A program made the position numbers and the translations under genes. The notes under the pieces are model-generated. The model saw only the letters and a list, made by a program, of their open reading frames with translations. It made no database searches and was not told the DNA's origin. Positions 8,596 to 17,040 of a DNA stretch of 64,000 nucleotides are shown here, one piece after another. Source of the stretch: Microlunatus lacustris (GTDB lineage Bacteria; Actinomycetota; Actinomycetes; Propionibacteriales; Propionibacteriaceae); assembly GCA_039527025.1 (NCBI GenBank), contig BAAAJN010000003.1:1-64000 (forward strand). The letters run 5' to 3'. Numbering within the stretch: the first letter of the stretch is position 1; the number at the start of each line of letters is the position of its first letter.

Positions 8596-11367
8596 TCAGG
8601 CGTTCGGGGTCGGGAGGAGCTCGGCGGGCCGGTCCAGCGTGATGGCCGAGCAGGAGGGCGGCAGCAGGTCGGCGACGGCGTCGCGGTCCCGGACGGCCAG
8701 CAGGACGGCGACGTCGCGGCTGCCGACGGTCAGGTCGTCCAGCAGGCTGGCCAGCGCGGCCCGGTCGTCGTGGGCGGTGAGCAGGTCGGCGTGGTCGACC
8801 AGCACCAGGGCCGGCCGCCGGGCGAGCACCGCGCCGAGCTCGCGGCGCAGGTCCGGTGTGGCGTCGCAGTCGACGTAGCCGACCACCTTGCGGACCGACG
8901 CCGCCTGCTCGGGCAGCACCAGCCCGGCGACCTTGACCTGCCCGGCGCTCAGCCGCATCCGGCCGCCCAGGGTGAGCAGCAGGGCGGTCTTGCCGCTGTG
9001 CGGGGGACCGTCGACGACGACCACCTCGCGCGGCATCGCCGACAGCGCGACCGCCTGGCCGGCGACCTCCAGCCCGGCGTAGACCACGTGCGGGTCGTTC
9101 GCGCTGGGCCAGTCGGCCAGCGAGGTCTGGTGCTCCAGGCCCTCGCCCTCGACGTCGAAGGAAGGCAGCAGCCGGTCCAGCCAGCGCGGCAGCCACCAGG
9201 CGGAGCGGCCGAGCAGCGCCAGGACGGCGGGCACCAGGGTCATCCGGACGATGAACGCGTCGACGAACACGCCGACGGCCAGGCCGAAGGCGATCGTCTT
9301 GATCGGCCCCTCGCCCTCGGGCACGAAGGCCGCGAAGACGGCGAACATGATCACCGCGGCCGCGACCACCACGCGGGAGGAGGAGACGAAGCCCTCCTCG
9401 ATCGCGGCGTCCGCGTCGGCCCGGGTGCCCGTGCCGGAGCGCCGGGCCCGGTGTGCGTACTCCTCCCGGATCCGGGAGACGAGGAACACCTCGTAGTCCA
9501 TCGCCAGGCCGAAGAGGATGCCCATCAACAAGATGGGCAGGAAGCTGATCACCGGCGCGGTCTGGTCGACGTTGAGCAGCGCGCCGAACCAGCCCCATTC
9601 GAAGACGGCCGCGGTGGCGCCGAACGCGGCGCCGACGCTCAGCAGGAACCCGATGGTGGCCTTGAGCGGCACGGCGACCGAGCGGAACACCATGGCCAGC
9701 AGCACCAGCGACAGGCCGACGACGAGGATGCCGAACGGCAGCAGGGCGCTGCCGAGCCGGTCGGAGACGTCGATGCCGACGGCGGTGAAGCCGGTGACGG
9801 CGATCGGCACGTCGTACCTGGCCTCCAGCGCCGGCGCCGCGTCCCGGATGGTGCGGACCAGGTCCTTGGTCTCGGTGCTGTCCGGCGCACCCTCGGGGAT
9901 GACCTGGACGATGCCCGCCGAGGCGTCCTCGTTCGGGGTGGCGAGCGGCACGCTGGCCACGCCGGGGAGCGCGCGCAGGTCGTCGGCCAGGTCGTCCATC
10001 AGGCCCAGCGGGTCGTCGGAGCCGACGATGGTGGTCGACACGATGAGTGGCCCGTTGTAGCCCGGGCCGTAGTGCTCGGCGATCAGGTCGTAGGTGGTGC
10101 GTGCCGGGGTGCCCGGCGCGGCCGTGCCGTTGCTGGGCAGCGCGAGCCGCAGGTCCAGGGCCGGGTAGCTGACCACGCCGAGACCGGCGACCACCACGAG
10201 CACGGTGAGCACCGGCAGCTTGGTGACCAGCCGCACCCAGCGACGGCCGAGGCCGGTCTTGGTCCGCGGCGGCGGTGCGGGGGCCTGGGCGTCGACCGGC
10301 GCGGCGGCCCTCGCGGGAGACTTCGCGGCCGCCTCGGGGGTGCGCACCTTGGGCCGCAGCCGCTCGCCGGCGAAGCCGAGCAGGGCGGGCAGCAGGGTCA
10401 AGGCGATCAGCACGGCGATGGCCACGCCGATCGCGGCCGCGACGCCCATCGTGGTGAGGAACGGGATGCCGGCGACGGCCAGGCCGCACAGGGCGATCAT
10501 CACCGTCATGCCGGCGAAGACGACGGCCGAGCCGGACGTGGCCACCGCGCGGGCGACCGACTCCTCGGGGTCCATCCCCTCGCCCAGCTGGTCGCGGTGC
10601 CGGGACGTGATGAACAGCGCGTAGTCGATGCCGACGGCGAGCCCGAGCATCAGGGCCAGCAGCGGGGTGGTCGAGGAGATGGTGGCGAGCCCGGTGGCCC
10701 CGAAGATCAGGGCCATGGTGAGGGCCACGCCGAGCAGGGCGGTGAGCAGCGGCATCCCGGCCGCCCGCAGCGAGCCGAGGGTGAAGAACAGCACGACCAG
10801 GGCCACCAGCACGCCGATCAGCTCGGAGATGCTGAGCCCGGGGGTCTCCCCGCCGTAGGCCTGGCCGCCGACGGAGGCCTCCGAGCCCGGCAGCGAGGTC
10901 TGCAGCGCCTCGGTCTCGGCCTCCAGCGCCTCCAGGGTGGTCGGGGCGATCCCGGTGGCGTCGGTGTCGAAGCGGATGGAGATGATCGCCGCGCCGTCGT
11001 CCTCGGGGATCACGCCCTCGGCGTACTCGTCGAACGGTGAGGTGACCCCGTCGACCTGCGGGAGGTCCGCCAGCCGGTCGACGGCGGCCTCGATCGCGTC
11101 CTCGGCGGCGGCCGAGCGGACGCTCTGGCCCTCCCGGGGCACCACGACCAGGTCCGCAGTGGTCCCGCCGGCCTGGGGGAAGGTCCGGTCGAGCGCGTCG
11201 AGGGCCACCTGGGACTCGGTGCCGGGCAGGGTGAAGGACTCGTCGAACTCGTCGCTGATCGCCAGGGCGAGGCCACCGACGACGACGAGGGCGGCCAGCC
11301 AGGCCAGCAGCACCCGCAGCCGACGTCGGAACGCCGTCCGGCCGAGGCCGTACAGGAACGAGGACAC
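8596..11367 (-). CDS. MMPL/RND-family transporter with C-terminal P-loop ATPase-like domain
   Basis: Residues 1-735 form a complete MMPL transporter: twelve predicted helices in two halves, each after a large extracytoplasmic loop, with TTPLLALMLGLAVGIDYALF and the matching AMDYEVFLVSRIREEY helices. Residues about 750-920 add an unusual soluble domain with a Walker A motif (GPPHSGKT, Lys793) and a Walker B-like strand (PALVLVDHAD, Asp858) in which the catalytic Glu is replaced by His; no LSGGQ signature is visible. MMPL proteins run on proton motive force, so the extra domain may regulate rather than power transport. GAGGGAGA precedes the GTG start. It leads a two-gene operon with YhgE/Pip, likely repressed by the divergent TetR regulator. 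Confidence 0.88.
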   Translation of the reverse strand: MSSFLYGLGRTAFRRRLRVLLAWLAALVVVGGLALAISDEFDESFTLPGTESQVALDALDRTFPQAGGTTADLVVVPREGQSVRSAAAEDAIEAAVDRLADLPQVDGVTSPFDEYAEGVIPEDDGAAIISIRFDTDATGIAPTTLEALEAETEALQTSLPGSEASVGGQAYGGETPGLSISELIGVLVALVVLFFTLGSLRAAGMPLLTALLGVALTMALIFGATGLATISSTTPLLALMLGLAVGIDYALFITSRHRDQLGEGMDPEESVARAVATSGSAVVFAGMTVMIALCGLAVAGIPFLTTMGVAAAIGVAIAVLIALTLLPALLGFAGERLRPKVRTPEAAAKSPARAAAPVDAQAPAPPPRTKTGLGRRWVRLVTKLPVLTVLVVVAGLGVVSYPALDLRLALPSNGTAAPGTPARTTYDLIAEHYGPGYNGPLIVSTTIVGSDDPLGLMDDLADDLRALPGVASVPLATPNEDASAGIVQVIPEGAPDSTETKDLVRTIRDAAPALEARYDVPIAVTGFTAVGIDVSDRLGSALLPFGILVVGLSLVLLAMVFRSVAVPLKATIGFLLSVGAAFGATAAVFEWGWFGALLNVDQTAPVISFLPILLMGILFGLAMDYEVFLVSRIREEYAHRARRSGTGTRADADAAIEEGFVSSSRVVVAAAVIMFAVFAAFVPEGEGPIKTIAFGLAVGVFVDAFIVRMTLVPAVLALLGRSAWWLPRWLDRLLPSFDVEGEGLEHQTSLADWPSANDPHVVYAGLEVAGQAVALSAMPREVVVVDGPPHSGKTALLLTLGGRMRLSAGQVKVAGLVLPEQAASVRKVVGYVDCDATPDLRRELGAVLARRPALVLVDHADLLTAHDDRAALASLLDDLTVGSRDVAVLLAVRDRDAVADLLPPSCSAITLDRPAELLPTPNA

Positions 11368-11445
11368 GGGTCTCCCTCAGGTGGTGCGACGAGTCGTCGG
11401 TGGTGGTTCCGGTGCTGCGCCGTACCGGATGCGATTCGATCCAGA

Positions 11446-11479
11446 ACTGTATCCGATGCATCCATGTATCGGATACAGT
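11446..11479. promoter_or_regulatory. Perfect 12-bp inverted repeat, likely TetR operator
   Basis: ACTGTATCCGAT and ATCGGATACAGT are exact reverse complements separated by 10 bp. The dyad lies in the 173-bp region between the divergent MMPL and TetR genes. Further degenerate copies of the core (GGATGCGATTCGATCC near 11428, CTGCATCCGATCCG near 11481) flank it. A -10-like TAGCGT at 11496-11501 for the TetR gene places the right arm over its -35 region, consistent with autorepression. Binding by the TetR protein is inferred. Confidence 0.8.
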
Positions 11480-11540
11480 CCTGCATCCGATCCGCTAGCG
11501 TGGGTATCGCCGCCCGCATCCCGACCCGAGGAGGCCGCGC

Positions 11541-12200
11541 GTGAGCAGCACCACCGCCCCGTCCCGGACGGCCGCCCCGGTCAGCGCCCGCCGCGCCCAG
11601 ACCCGCGAACGGCTGATGGCCGCCGCCACCACCGTGTTCGCCGAGCGCGGCGTCAACGGCGCCAGCGTGGAGGAGATCTGCGAGACGGCCGGCTTCACCC
11701 GCGGGGCGTTCTACTCCAACTTCGCCGACAAGGACGCCCTGGTGCTGGCCCTCATCCAGGCCGACGTCGCCGCCCAGTTCGCGGCCGCCTCCGCAGCCCT
11801 GGAGGAGGCCGAGTGCGCCCTCGGCAGCAGCTCGGTGGCCGCGGTGGCCGCCCAGGTCCTCGAGCGGTTCGACGCCTTCGGGGCGACGACGCGGGAAGGG
11901 GTGCTCGCCCAGCGCGAGCTGCTGCTGCACGCGGCCCGGGTGCCGGGGCTGCACGGCGCCTACCGCGACTTCCTGGCCACCTCGAGCACCCAGCTGCGCG
12001 CGCTGCTGGCCGACGCGCTGGAACGGGTGGGGCTGGAGTTCACGCTGCCCACCGAGCTGGCCGTGGAGGTGCTGCTGGCCACCCACGCACGGGTGCAGAC
12101 CCAGGCGCTCTTCGACGAGAGCGTCGACACCACGGCCATGCAGGCCGTCGTGCTGGCCATCACCCGGCCGACCGCAGCGCCGGACCCGGCGGGCGCCTGA
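11541..12200 (+). CDS. TetR/AcrR family transcriptional regulator
   Basis: The 219-residue protein has an N-terminal TetR helix-turn-helix (about residues 20-65: RERLMAAATTVFAERG, then VEEICETAGFTRGAFYSNF) and a helical ligand-binding region. It diverges from the MMPL-YhgE operon, and the intervening perfect dyad makes it the probable repressor of both directions. AGGAGG lies 7 nt before the GTG start. The ligand is unknown; the transporters it would control suggest a lipid or hydrophobic small molecule. Confidence 0.9.
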   Translation: MSSTTAPSRTAAPVSARRAQTRERLMAAATTVFAERGVNGASVEEICETAGFTRGAFYSNFADKDALVLALIQADVAAQFAAASAALEEAECALGSSSVAAVAAQVLERFDAFGATTREGVLAQRELLLHAARVPGLHGAYRDFLATSSTQLRALLADALERVGLEFTLPTELAVEVLLATHARVQTQALFDESVDTTAMQAVVLAITRPTAAPDPAGA

Positions 12201-12203
12201 CCC

Positions 12204-12215
12204 TACGCTGGACCC
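12204..12215 (+). promoter_or_regulatory. -10 element of a leaderless promoter for mprA
   Basis: TACGCT (TANNNT) at 12204-12209 is followed by exactly 6 nt and then the mprA ATG, and no ribosome-binding sequence intervenes. A transcript from this element would begin at or next to the A of the start codon. No clear -35 hexamer is seen. Confidence 0.5.
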
Positions 12216-12911
12216 ATGCACATCCTTGTCGTCGACGACGACCAAGCCGTCCGGGACTCCCTGAAGCGGTCGCTGGAGTACAACGGCTACGAGGTGAGCG
12301 CCGCCGAGGACGGGGTGCAGGCCCTGGCCCGGCTGGCCGCGGTCCGGCCGGACGCGGTGGTGATGGACGTGATGATGCCCCGGCTCGACGGCCTGGAGAC
12401 CACCCGGATGCTGCGCTCGGCGGGCAACGACGTGCCGATCCTGGTGCTCACCGCCCGGGATGCCGTCGGCGACCGGGTGGACGGCCTGGACGCCGGTGCC
12501 GACGACTACATGGTCAAGCCCTTCGCGCTCGACGAGCTGCTGGCCCGGTTGCGGGCGCTGGTCCGCCGCGCCGGCACGGTGGCCGACTCCTCCGACCCCT
12601 CCACCTCCAGCCTGGCCTTCGCCGACCTGGTGCTGAACACCCAGACCCGCGAGGTGCTGCGCGGCAGCCGCCCGATCAGCCTGACCCGGACTGAGTTCGC
12701 GCTGCTCGAGGCGTTCCTGCGGCACCCCCGCCGGGTGCTGGAACGCAGCTGGCTGCTGAACGAGGTCTGGGGCTTCGACTTCCCCACCACCGCCAACTCC
12801 CTCGAGGTCTACATCGGCTACCTGCGCCGCAAGACCGAGGTGGGCGACGAGCCGCGGCTGATCCACACCGTCCGCGGCGTCGGCTACGTGCTCCGCGAGA
12901 CCCCGCCGTGA
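12216..12911 (+). CDS. mprA: OmpR-family response regulator MprA
   Basis: The 231-residue protein matches mycobacterial MprA along its length as I recall it, including the final GVGYVLRETPP. The receiver domain has the acidic pair Asp7-Asp8, phospho-acceptor Asp51 in VMDVMMPRLDG, Thr79 and Lys101 (VKPF). The C-terminal winged helix contains RTEFALLEAFLRHPRRVL and SLEVYIGYLRRKTE. In mycobacteria MprA with MprB answers cell-envelope stress and controls sigma-factor genes. The kinase gene follows after 58 bp. The targets in this organism cannot be read from the window. Confidence 0.92.
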   Translation: MHILVVDDDQAVRDSLKRSLEYNGYEVSAAEDGVQALARLAAVRPDAVVMDVMMPRLDGLETTRMLRSAGNDVPILVLTARDAVGDRVDGLDAGADDYMVKPFALDELLARLRALVRRAGTVADSSDPSTSSLAFADLVLNTQTREVLRGSRPISLTRTEFALLEAFLRHPRRVLERSWLLNEVWGFDFPTTANSLEVYIGYLRRKTEVGDEPRLIHTVRGVGYVLRETPP

Positions 12912-12969
12912 GCCGGTCCGGCTCCGCCGCCGGCGCAGGGGCACGGCCCGGCGTCGGAGGGGTCCGGGG

Positions 12970-14406
12970 TTGCCCAGCCGGCTGAGGACGTGGCTGCGCG
13001 GCTTCCCGCTCCAGCGCCGCGTCTTCCTGCTGACCACCGTGGCGGTGGCCGTCGCGGTGGCCGCCACCGGTCTCGCCGCCTTCGTCACCCTGCGCATCTC
13101 GCTCTACAACGCCCTGGACGACGAGCTGATCGAGGTGGCCAGCACCCTGGCCGTGCCGGTGGCCCAGGACATCACCCGGCTCGGCGGGCTGACCGAGAGC
13201 GCGCTGCGCGCCGGCGACGTCAGCGTCGCCGCCTACCGCGCCGACGGGCAGATGTTCTTCGTCCCCGACGAGCGCGAGCACCTGGAGCTCACCGCCGACG
13301 AGCTGGCCATCGCGCGGCTGCAGCGCGGGGCGTCGGCACGGTCCGGGATGGCCACCGACGGCGAGCAGTACCGGATCGTCGCCGTCCCGATCACCTCGCT
13401 GGGCAACTACGCGCTGGTCCTGGGCCGCCCGCTGGAACCCACCAACAAGACGCTGCGCTCGGTCTCGGCGGTGCTGATCCTGTTCGGGGCCCTCGGCGTG
13501 GTGCTGGCCGCGGTGGTCGGGGCCAGCGTGGCCCGCTCCAGCCTGCGGCCGGTCCGCCAGCTGTCGGCCGCCGTCGAGCACGTCACCGCGACCGACGAGC
13601 TGGAGCCGATCAGCATCGCCGCCAGCGGCGACCTCGCCCTGCTGGCCGACAGCTTCAACGCCATGCTGACCTCCCTGGCGTCCTCGCGGCAGCGGCAGCG
13701 GCAGCTGATCGCCGACGCGGGCCACGAGCTGCGGACGCCGCTGACCAGCCTGCGCACCAACATCGAGCTGCTCACCGCCGACGCCAGCACCGGGATGCTC
13801 AAGCCGGAGGACCGGACGGCGATCCTGGTCGACGTGAACGCCCAGCTGGCCGAGTTCACCAGCCTGATCGGCGACCTCGTGCAGCTGGCCCGCGAGGACG
13901 GGGTGACCGCCTCACCGGAGCCGATCGACCTGCGCGACGTCATCCGCTCGGCCCTGGACCGGGTCCGCCGCCGGGCGCACGGGGTGGAGTTCGACGTCGA
14001 GCTGAACCCGTACTACGTCGTCGGCGAGGCCGACACCCTGGAACGGGCGTTCACCAACCTGCTGGACAACGCGGTCAAGTGGAGCCCGGCCGGCGGCACG
14101 GTCCGGGTGCAGCTGGAGGGCGGCCGGTTCCGCGTCGCCGACCAGGGACCGGGCATCGACGAGGCCGACCTGCCGCACGTCTTCGACCGGTTCTTCCGCG
14201 CCGAGACCGCCCGCAACACCCCGGGCACCGGCCTCGGGCTGTCGATCGTCGCCCAGGCCGTGGACCGGCACGGCGGCTGGGTGCGGGCCAGCCGGTCGGC
14301 GCAGGGCGGAGCCGAGTTCACCGTCCAGCTGCCCGGGGCGACGACGCTCGAGGAGCTGGTCGAGCCGCCGGCCGCCAGCGCGGCCGCGCTCCCCCGCCGC
14401 CCCTGA
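12970..14406 (+). CDS. mprB: Sensor histidine kinase MprB
   Basis: The 478-residue kinase has two membrane segments (about 16-40 and 160-182) around an extracytoplasmic sensor, a HAMP linker, HisKA with His252 in GHELRTPLTSLR, and an HATPase_c domain with N box (TNLLDNAVKWSP), G1 (DQGPGID), F box (RFFRAE) and G2 (GTGLGLSI). A TTG start is used because GGAGGGG lies about 7 nt upstream and no ATG or GTG gives a complete first helix. It is the cognate kinase of MprA just upstream. The symbol rests on the partner and architecture. Confidence 0.87.
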   Translation: MPSRLRTWLRGFPLQRRVFLLTTVAVAVAVAATGLAAFVTLRISLYNALDDELIEVASTLAVPVAQDITRLGGLTESALRAGDVSVAAYRADGQMFFVPDEREHLELTADELAIARLQRGASARSGMATDGEQYRIVAVPITSLGNYALVLGRPLEPTNKTLRSVSAVLILFGALGVVLAAVVGASVARSSLRPVRQLSAAVEHVTATDELEPISIAASGDLALLADSFNAMLTSLASSRQRQRQLIADAGHELRTPLTSLRTNIELLTADASTGMLKPEDRTAILVDVNAQLAEFTSLIGDLVQLAREDGVTASPEPIDLRDVIRSALDRVRRRAHGVEFDVELNPYYVVGEADTLERAFTNLLDNAVKWSPAGGTVRVQLEGGRFRVADQGPGIDEADLPHVFDRFFRAETARNTPGTGLGLSIVAQAVDRHGGWVRASRSAQGGAEFTVQLPGATTLEELVEPPAASAAALPRRP

Positions 14407-14660
14407 CCGCGCGTCGGATCCTGCTGGGTGCTGGACCCATCCGATCGCCAGGCGGCGTCGAACCCGGGTCAGAGCACAAGGCCTCGGGGGACGCCGGCCG
14501 GCAGTTCCACCCTCCGCAGCCGCTCCACGTGACCGGCGGTCCGTACCCGGCGTCCTGCTGACGCCCGGGCCCGCAGCCCTGCTCTCCTTGTGTGCTCCGC
14601 GCACCGAGAGCGCCACCGGTCACGCTCCCGCGGAGCTCCACCCTCATCCCGAGGAGCAGC

Positions 14661-15608
14661 ATGTTCGGAAAAGATGTCGTCGTCGACATGATCAACCGCA
14701 GCGCCGAGAACGAGGCGGACCGGCGCAACTTCCTCCGCAAGGCCGGCCTCGCCGGTCTCGGGGTCGTCGGGGCCACCGCCGTGACCGGCGCGGGCGGGCT
14801 CACCGCCTCCGCCGCCCCCACCACGAAGGCCGCCGGCGCCCCCAGCGACGCGGCGGTGCTGAACTTCGCCCTCAACCTGGAGTACCTCGAGGCCGAGTTC
14901 TACCTGCACGCGTACTACGGGTGGGGCGTGCCCAGCGCCCTCACCGACGGCAAGGGCACCCGGGGCGGCGTGAGCGGTGGCCGCAAGGTGCCGTTCAAGA
15001 GCAAGGCCATCGCGCAGTACGCCCGGGAGATCGCCGAGGACGAGCTCAACCACGTCGCGTTCCTGCGCAAGGCGCTCGGGTCCGCGGCCGTCGCCCGACC
15101 CAAGATCGACCTGAAGGGCAGCTTCACCGCAGCGGCCCGGGCCGCCGGCCTGATCACCGCGAAGCAGACCTTCGACCCGTTCGCCAACGAGAACAACTTC
15201 CTGCTCGCGGCGTTCATCTTCGAAGACGTCGGCGTCACCGCCTACAAGGGTGCCGCGCCGCTGATCGACAACAAGGACTACCTCGAGGCGGCGGCCGGCA
15301 TCCTGGCCGTCGAGGCCTACCACGCGGGCATCGTCCGCACCTCGCTGTACGCCAAGGGCCTCTACAGCGCGGCGCAGAAGATCTCCAACGCCCGGGACAG
15401 CCTGGACGGCAAGTCCGACCTCGACCGCGGGGTCGGCAGCAAGAACCGGGGCAACCTCGTCCCCGCCGACCGCAACTCCATCGCCTACTCCCGGACCCCG
15501 GGCCAGGTGCTGAACATCGTCTACCTCAACCCCAAGTCGGTCGACCGCGGCGGGTTCTACCCGGCTGGTCTCAACGGCGAGGTCAAGGTCAGCGCGAAGA
15601 ACGGCTGA
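14661..15608 (+). CDS. Ferritin-like domain protein, desiccation-related type
   Basis: The 315-residue protein starts with a twin-arginine-like leader (DRRNFLRKAGLAGLGVVGA, residues about 21-39) and an alanine-rich cleavage region, so it is probably exported by Tat. The mature part has the Ferritin_2 pattern: NFALNLEYLEAEFYLHAYYG, a second helix AEDELNHVAFLRKALG and later EAYHAGIVRTSLYA, supplying the Glu/His ligands of a possible di-metal site. Relatives include plant desiccation-related pcC13-62 and many Deinococcus and Geodermatophilus proteins. GAGGAG precedes the ATG. The preceding 254 bp to mprB contain no gene and only a weak hairpin near 14414-14443. A 13-bp terminator follows. Confidence 0.87.
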   Translation: MFGKDVVVDMINRSAENEADRRNFLRKAGLAGLGVVGATAVTGAGGLTASAAPTTKAAGAPSDAAVLNFALNLEYLEAEFYLHAYYGWGVPSALTDGKGTRGGVSGGRKVPFKSKAIAQYAREIAEDELNHVAFLRKALGSAAVARPKIDLKGSFTAAARAAGLITAKQTFDPFANENNFLLAAFIFEDVGVTAYKGAAPLIDNKDYLEAAAGILAVEAYHAGIVRTSLYAKGLYSAAQKISNARDSLDGKSDLDRGVGSKNRGNLVPADRNSIAYSRTPGQVLNIVYLNPKSVDRGGFYPAGLNGEVKVSAKNG

Positions 15609-15618
15609 GCACGTCGGG

Positions 15619-15649
15619 CCGGCGGCACCCCACCTCGGGGTGCCGCCGG
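15619..15649 (+). terminator. Terminator hairpin after the ferritin-like gene
   Basis: CCGGCGGCACCCC and GGGGTGCCGCCGG pair over 13 bp with a 5-nt loop (ACCTC), starting 10 bp after the stop codon. No T tract follows, which is usual for actinobacterial intrinsic terminators. Confidence 0.8.
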
Positions 15650-15721
15650 TCGGCGCGTTCCCGCACCGGCTGCTGGGGCGGCGGTGGCACGATGAGGGCG
15701 ACCCGGAGGAGAGCCGAGGAG

Positions 15722-16951
15722 ATGACGCTGCTGACGGGCCGGCCCGGCCCCGCCACACTGCTGGGCCGGACGCGGCTGCTCGGTCCGGCCTTCGTCGCCG
15801 CGGTCGCCTACGTCGACCCCGGGAACGTCGCCACCAACACCACGGCCGGGGCGACGTATGAGTACCTGCTGCTCTGGGTGCTGGTCGGCGCCACGCTGAT
15901 GGCGGGGCTCATCCAGTACCTCTCGGCCAAGGTCGGCTGGCTGACCGGGGAGTCGCTGCCCGCCCTGGTCGGCGCCCGGACCCGGCGGCCCGGCCGGCTC
16001 GCCTACTGGGTGCAGGCCGAGCTGGTGGCGGTCGCCACCGACATCGCCGAGATCGTCGGCGGCGCCTTGGCCCTGCAGCTGCTCTTCGACCTGCCGCTGG
16101 TCGCCGGGGCCGTGGTCACCACGACCGTCTCCACCGCCCTGCTCTACGTGCAGCGGCACGGCCAGCGCACCTTCGAGGGTGTGATCACCGCCCTGCTCGC
16201 CGTGGTCACCGTCGGCTTCCTGGCCGGCCTGGTCGTCGACCCGCCCGACGCCGGTGACGCGGCCGCGGGCCTGGTGCCCCGGCTGGCCGGCGTGGACAGC
16301 GCCCTGCTCGCCGTCGGCATGCTGGGCGCGACCGTCATGCCGCACGCGGTCTACCTGCACTCGGCCCTGGTCCGCGACCGGCACGGCCGCGCCAACGCGG
16401 GCAACGCCCGCTCCGTGCTCGGGGCGGTGAAGACCGACGTCGTGCTAGCCATGGTGGTCGCCGGCAGCGTCAACATCGGCATGCTGCTGATCTCCGGCAG
16501 CGCCCTGTTCGGGCTGCAGCTCGACGGGCTGACCGAGGTGCACGCGGCGATCGGCGCCGGGCTGGGTCCGCTGGTGGCCGTCCTGTTCGCCCTCGCCCTG
16601 CTCGCGTCGGGGCTGGCCTCCACCTCGGTCGGCGGCTACGCCGGCGCGGTCATCATGGACGGGCTGCTGCACCGCCGGATCCCGCTGCTGTGGCGCCGGC
16701 TGGCCACCGCCATCCCCGCCCTGGTGCTGCTCGGCGCCGGGGCCGATCCCACCCGTCTGCTGATCCTGTCGCAGGTGGTGCTGTCCTTCGGCATCCCGTT
16801 CGCCCTGGTGCCCCTGGTCCGGATCGCCCGGGACGCCCGGCTGATGGCCCTGGTGCCCACCCGGCGGGCCACCATCGCCGTCACCTGGGTCATCGTCGCC
16901 GCCATCGTCGCCCTGAACGCCCTGCTGGTGGTGCTGCTCGTCCGCGGCTGA
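15722..16951 (+). CDS. mntH: Nramp family divalent metal (Mn2+/Fe2+) transporter
   Basis: The 409-residue membrane protein has the two Nramp signatures: VAYVDPGNVATN in helix 1 (DPGN metal-binding turn) and MPHAVYLHSALV in helix 6 (MPH). About eleven helices are predicted. It should import Mn2+ or Fe2+ with protons. The ATG at 15722 has GAGGAG directly against it and GGAGGAG further up, so an in-frame ATG ten codons upstream at 15692 is an alternative start. No metal-regulator gene lies beside it. Confidence 0.9.
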   Translation: MTLLTGRPGPATLLGRTRLLGPAFVAAVAYVDPGNVATNTTAGATYEYLLLWVLVGATLMAGLIQYLSAKVGWLTGESLPALVGARTRRPGRLAYWVQAELVAVATDIAEIVGGALALQLLFDLPLVAGAVVTTTVSTALLYVQRHGQRTFEGVITALLAVVTVGFLAGLVVDPPDAGDAAAGLVPRLAGVDSALLAVGMLGATVMPHAVYLHSALVRDRHGRANAGNARSVLGAVKTDVVLAMVVAGSVNIGMLLISGSALFGLQLDGLTEVHAAIGAGLGPLVAVLFALALLASGLASTSVGGYAGAVIMDGLLHRRIPLLWRRLATAIPALVLLGAGADPTRLLILSQVVLSFGIPFALVPLVRIARDARLMALVPTRRATIAVTWVIVAAIVALNALLVVLLVRG

Positions 16952-16975
16952 CAGCGGTGGTCACCTTCCGCCGAG

Positions 16976-17019
16976 TTGTCAGAACCAGGCGGGGCCAGGG
17001 GCCCGGTGGAGTCTGACAA
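16976..17019. terminator. Inverted repeat between convergent Nramp and AlkA-type genes
   Basis: TTGTCAGA and TCTGACAA pair over 8 bp across a GC-rich centre that contains further GGCC-type complementarity. It fills the gap between stop codons at 16951 and 17041 and may end transcription from both sides. Confidence 0.55.
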
Positions 17020-17040
17020 GTCGGCCCCGAGGACGAAGCC

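Noticed and set aside
6287..11461. One 1724-residue minus-strand frame spanning both the YhgE and MMPL genes
   Set aside because: Only the C-terminal 761 residues read as protein; the first part is a shadow of the MMPL gene in another frame, with Arg/Pro/Gly-rich nonsense composition.
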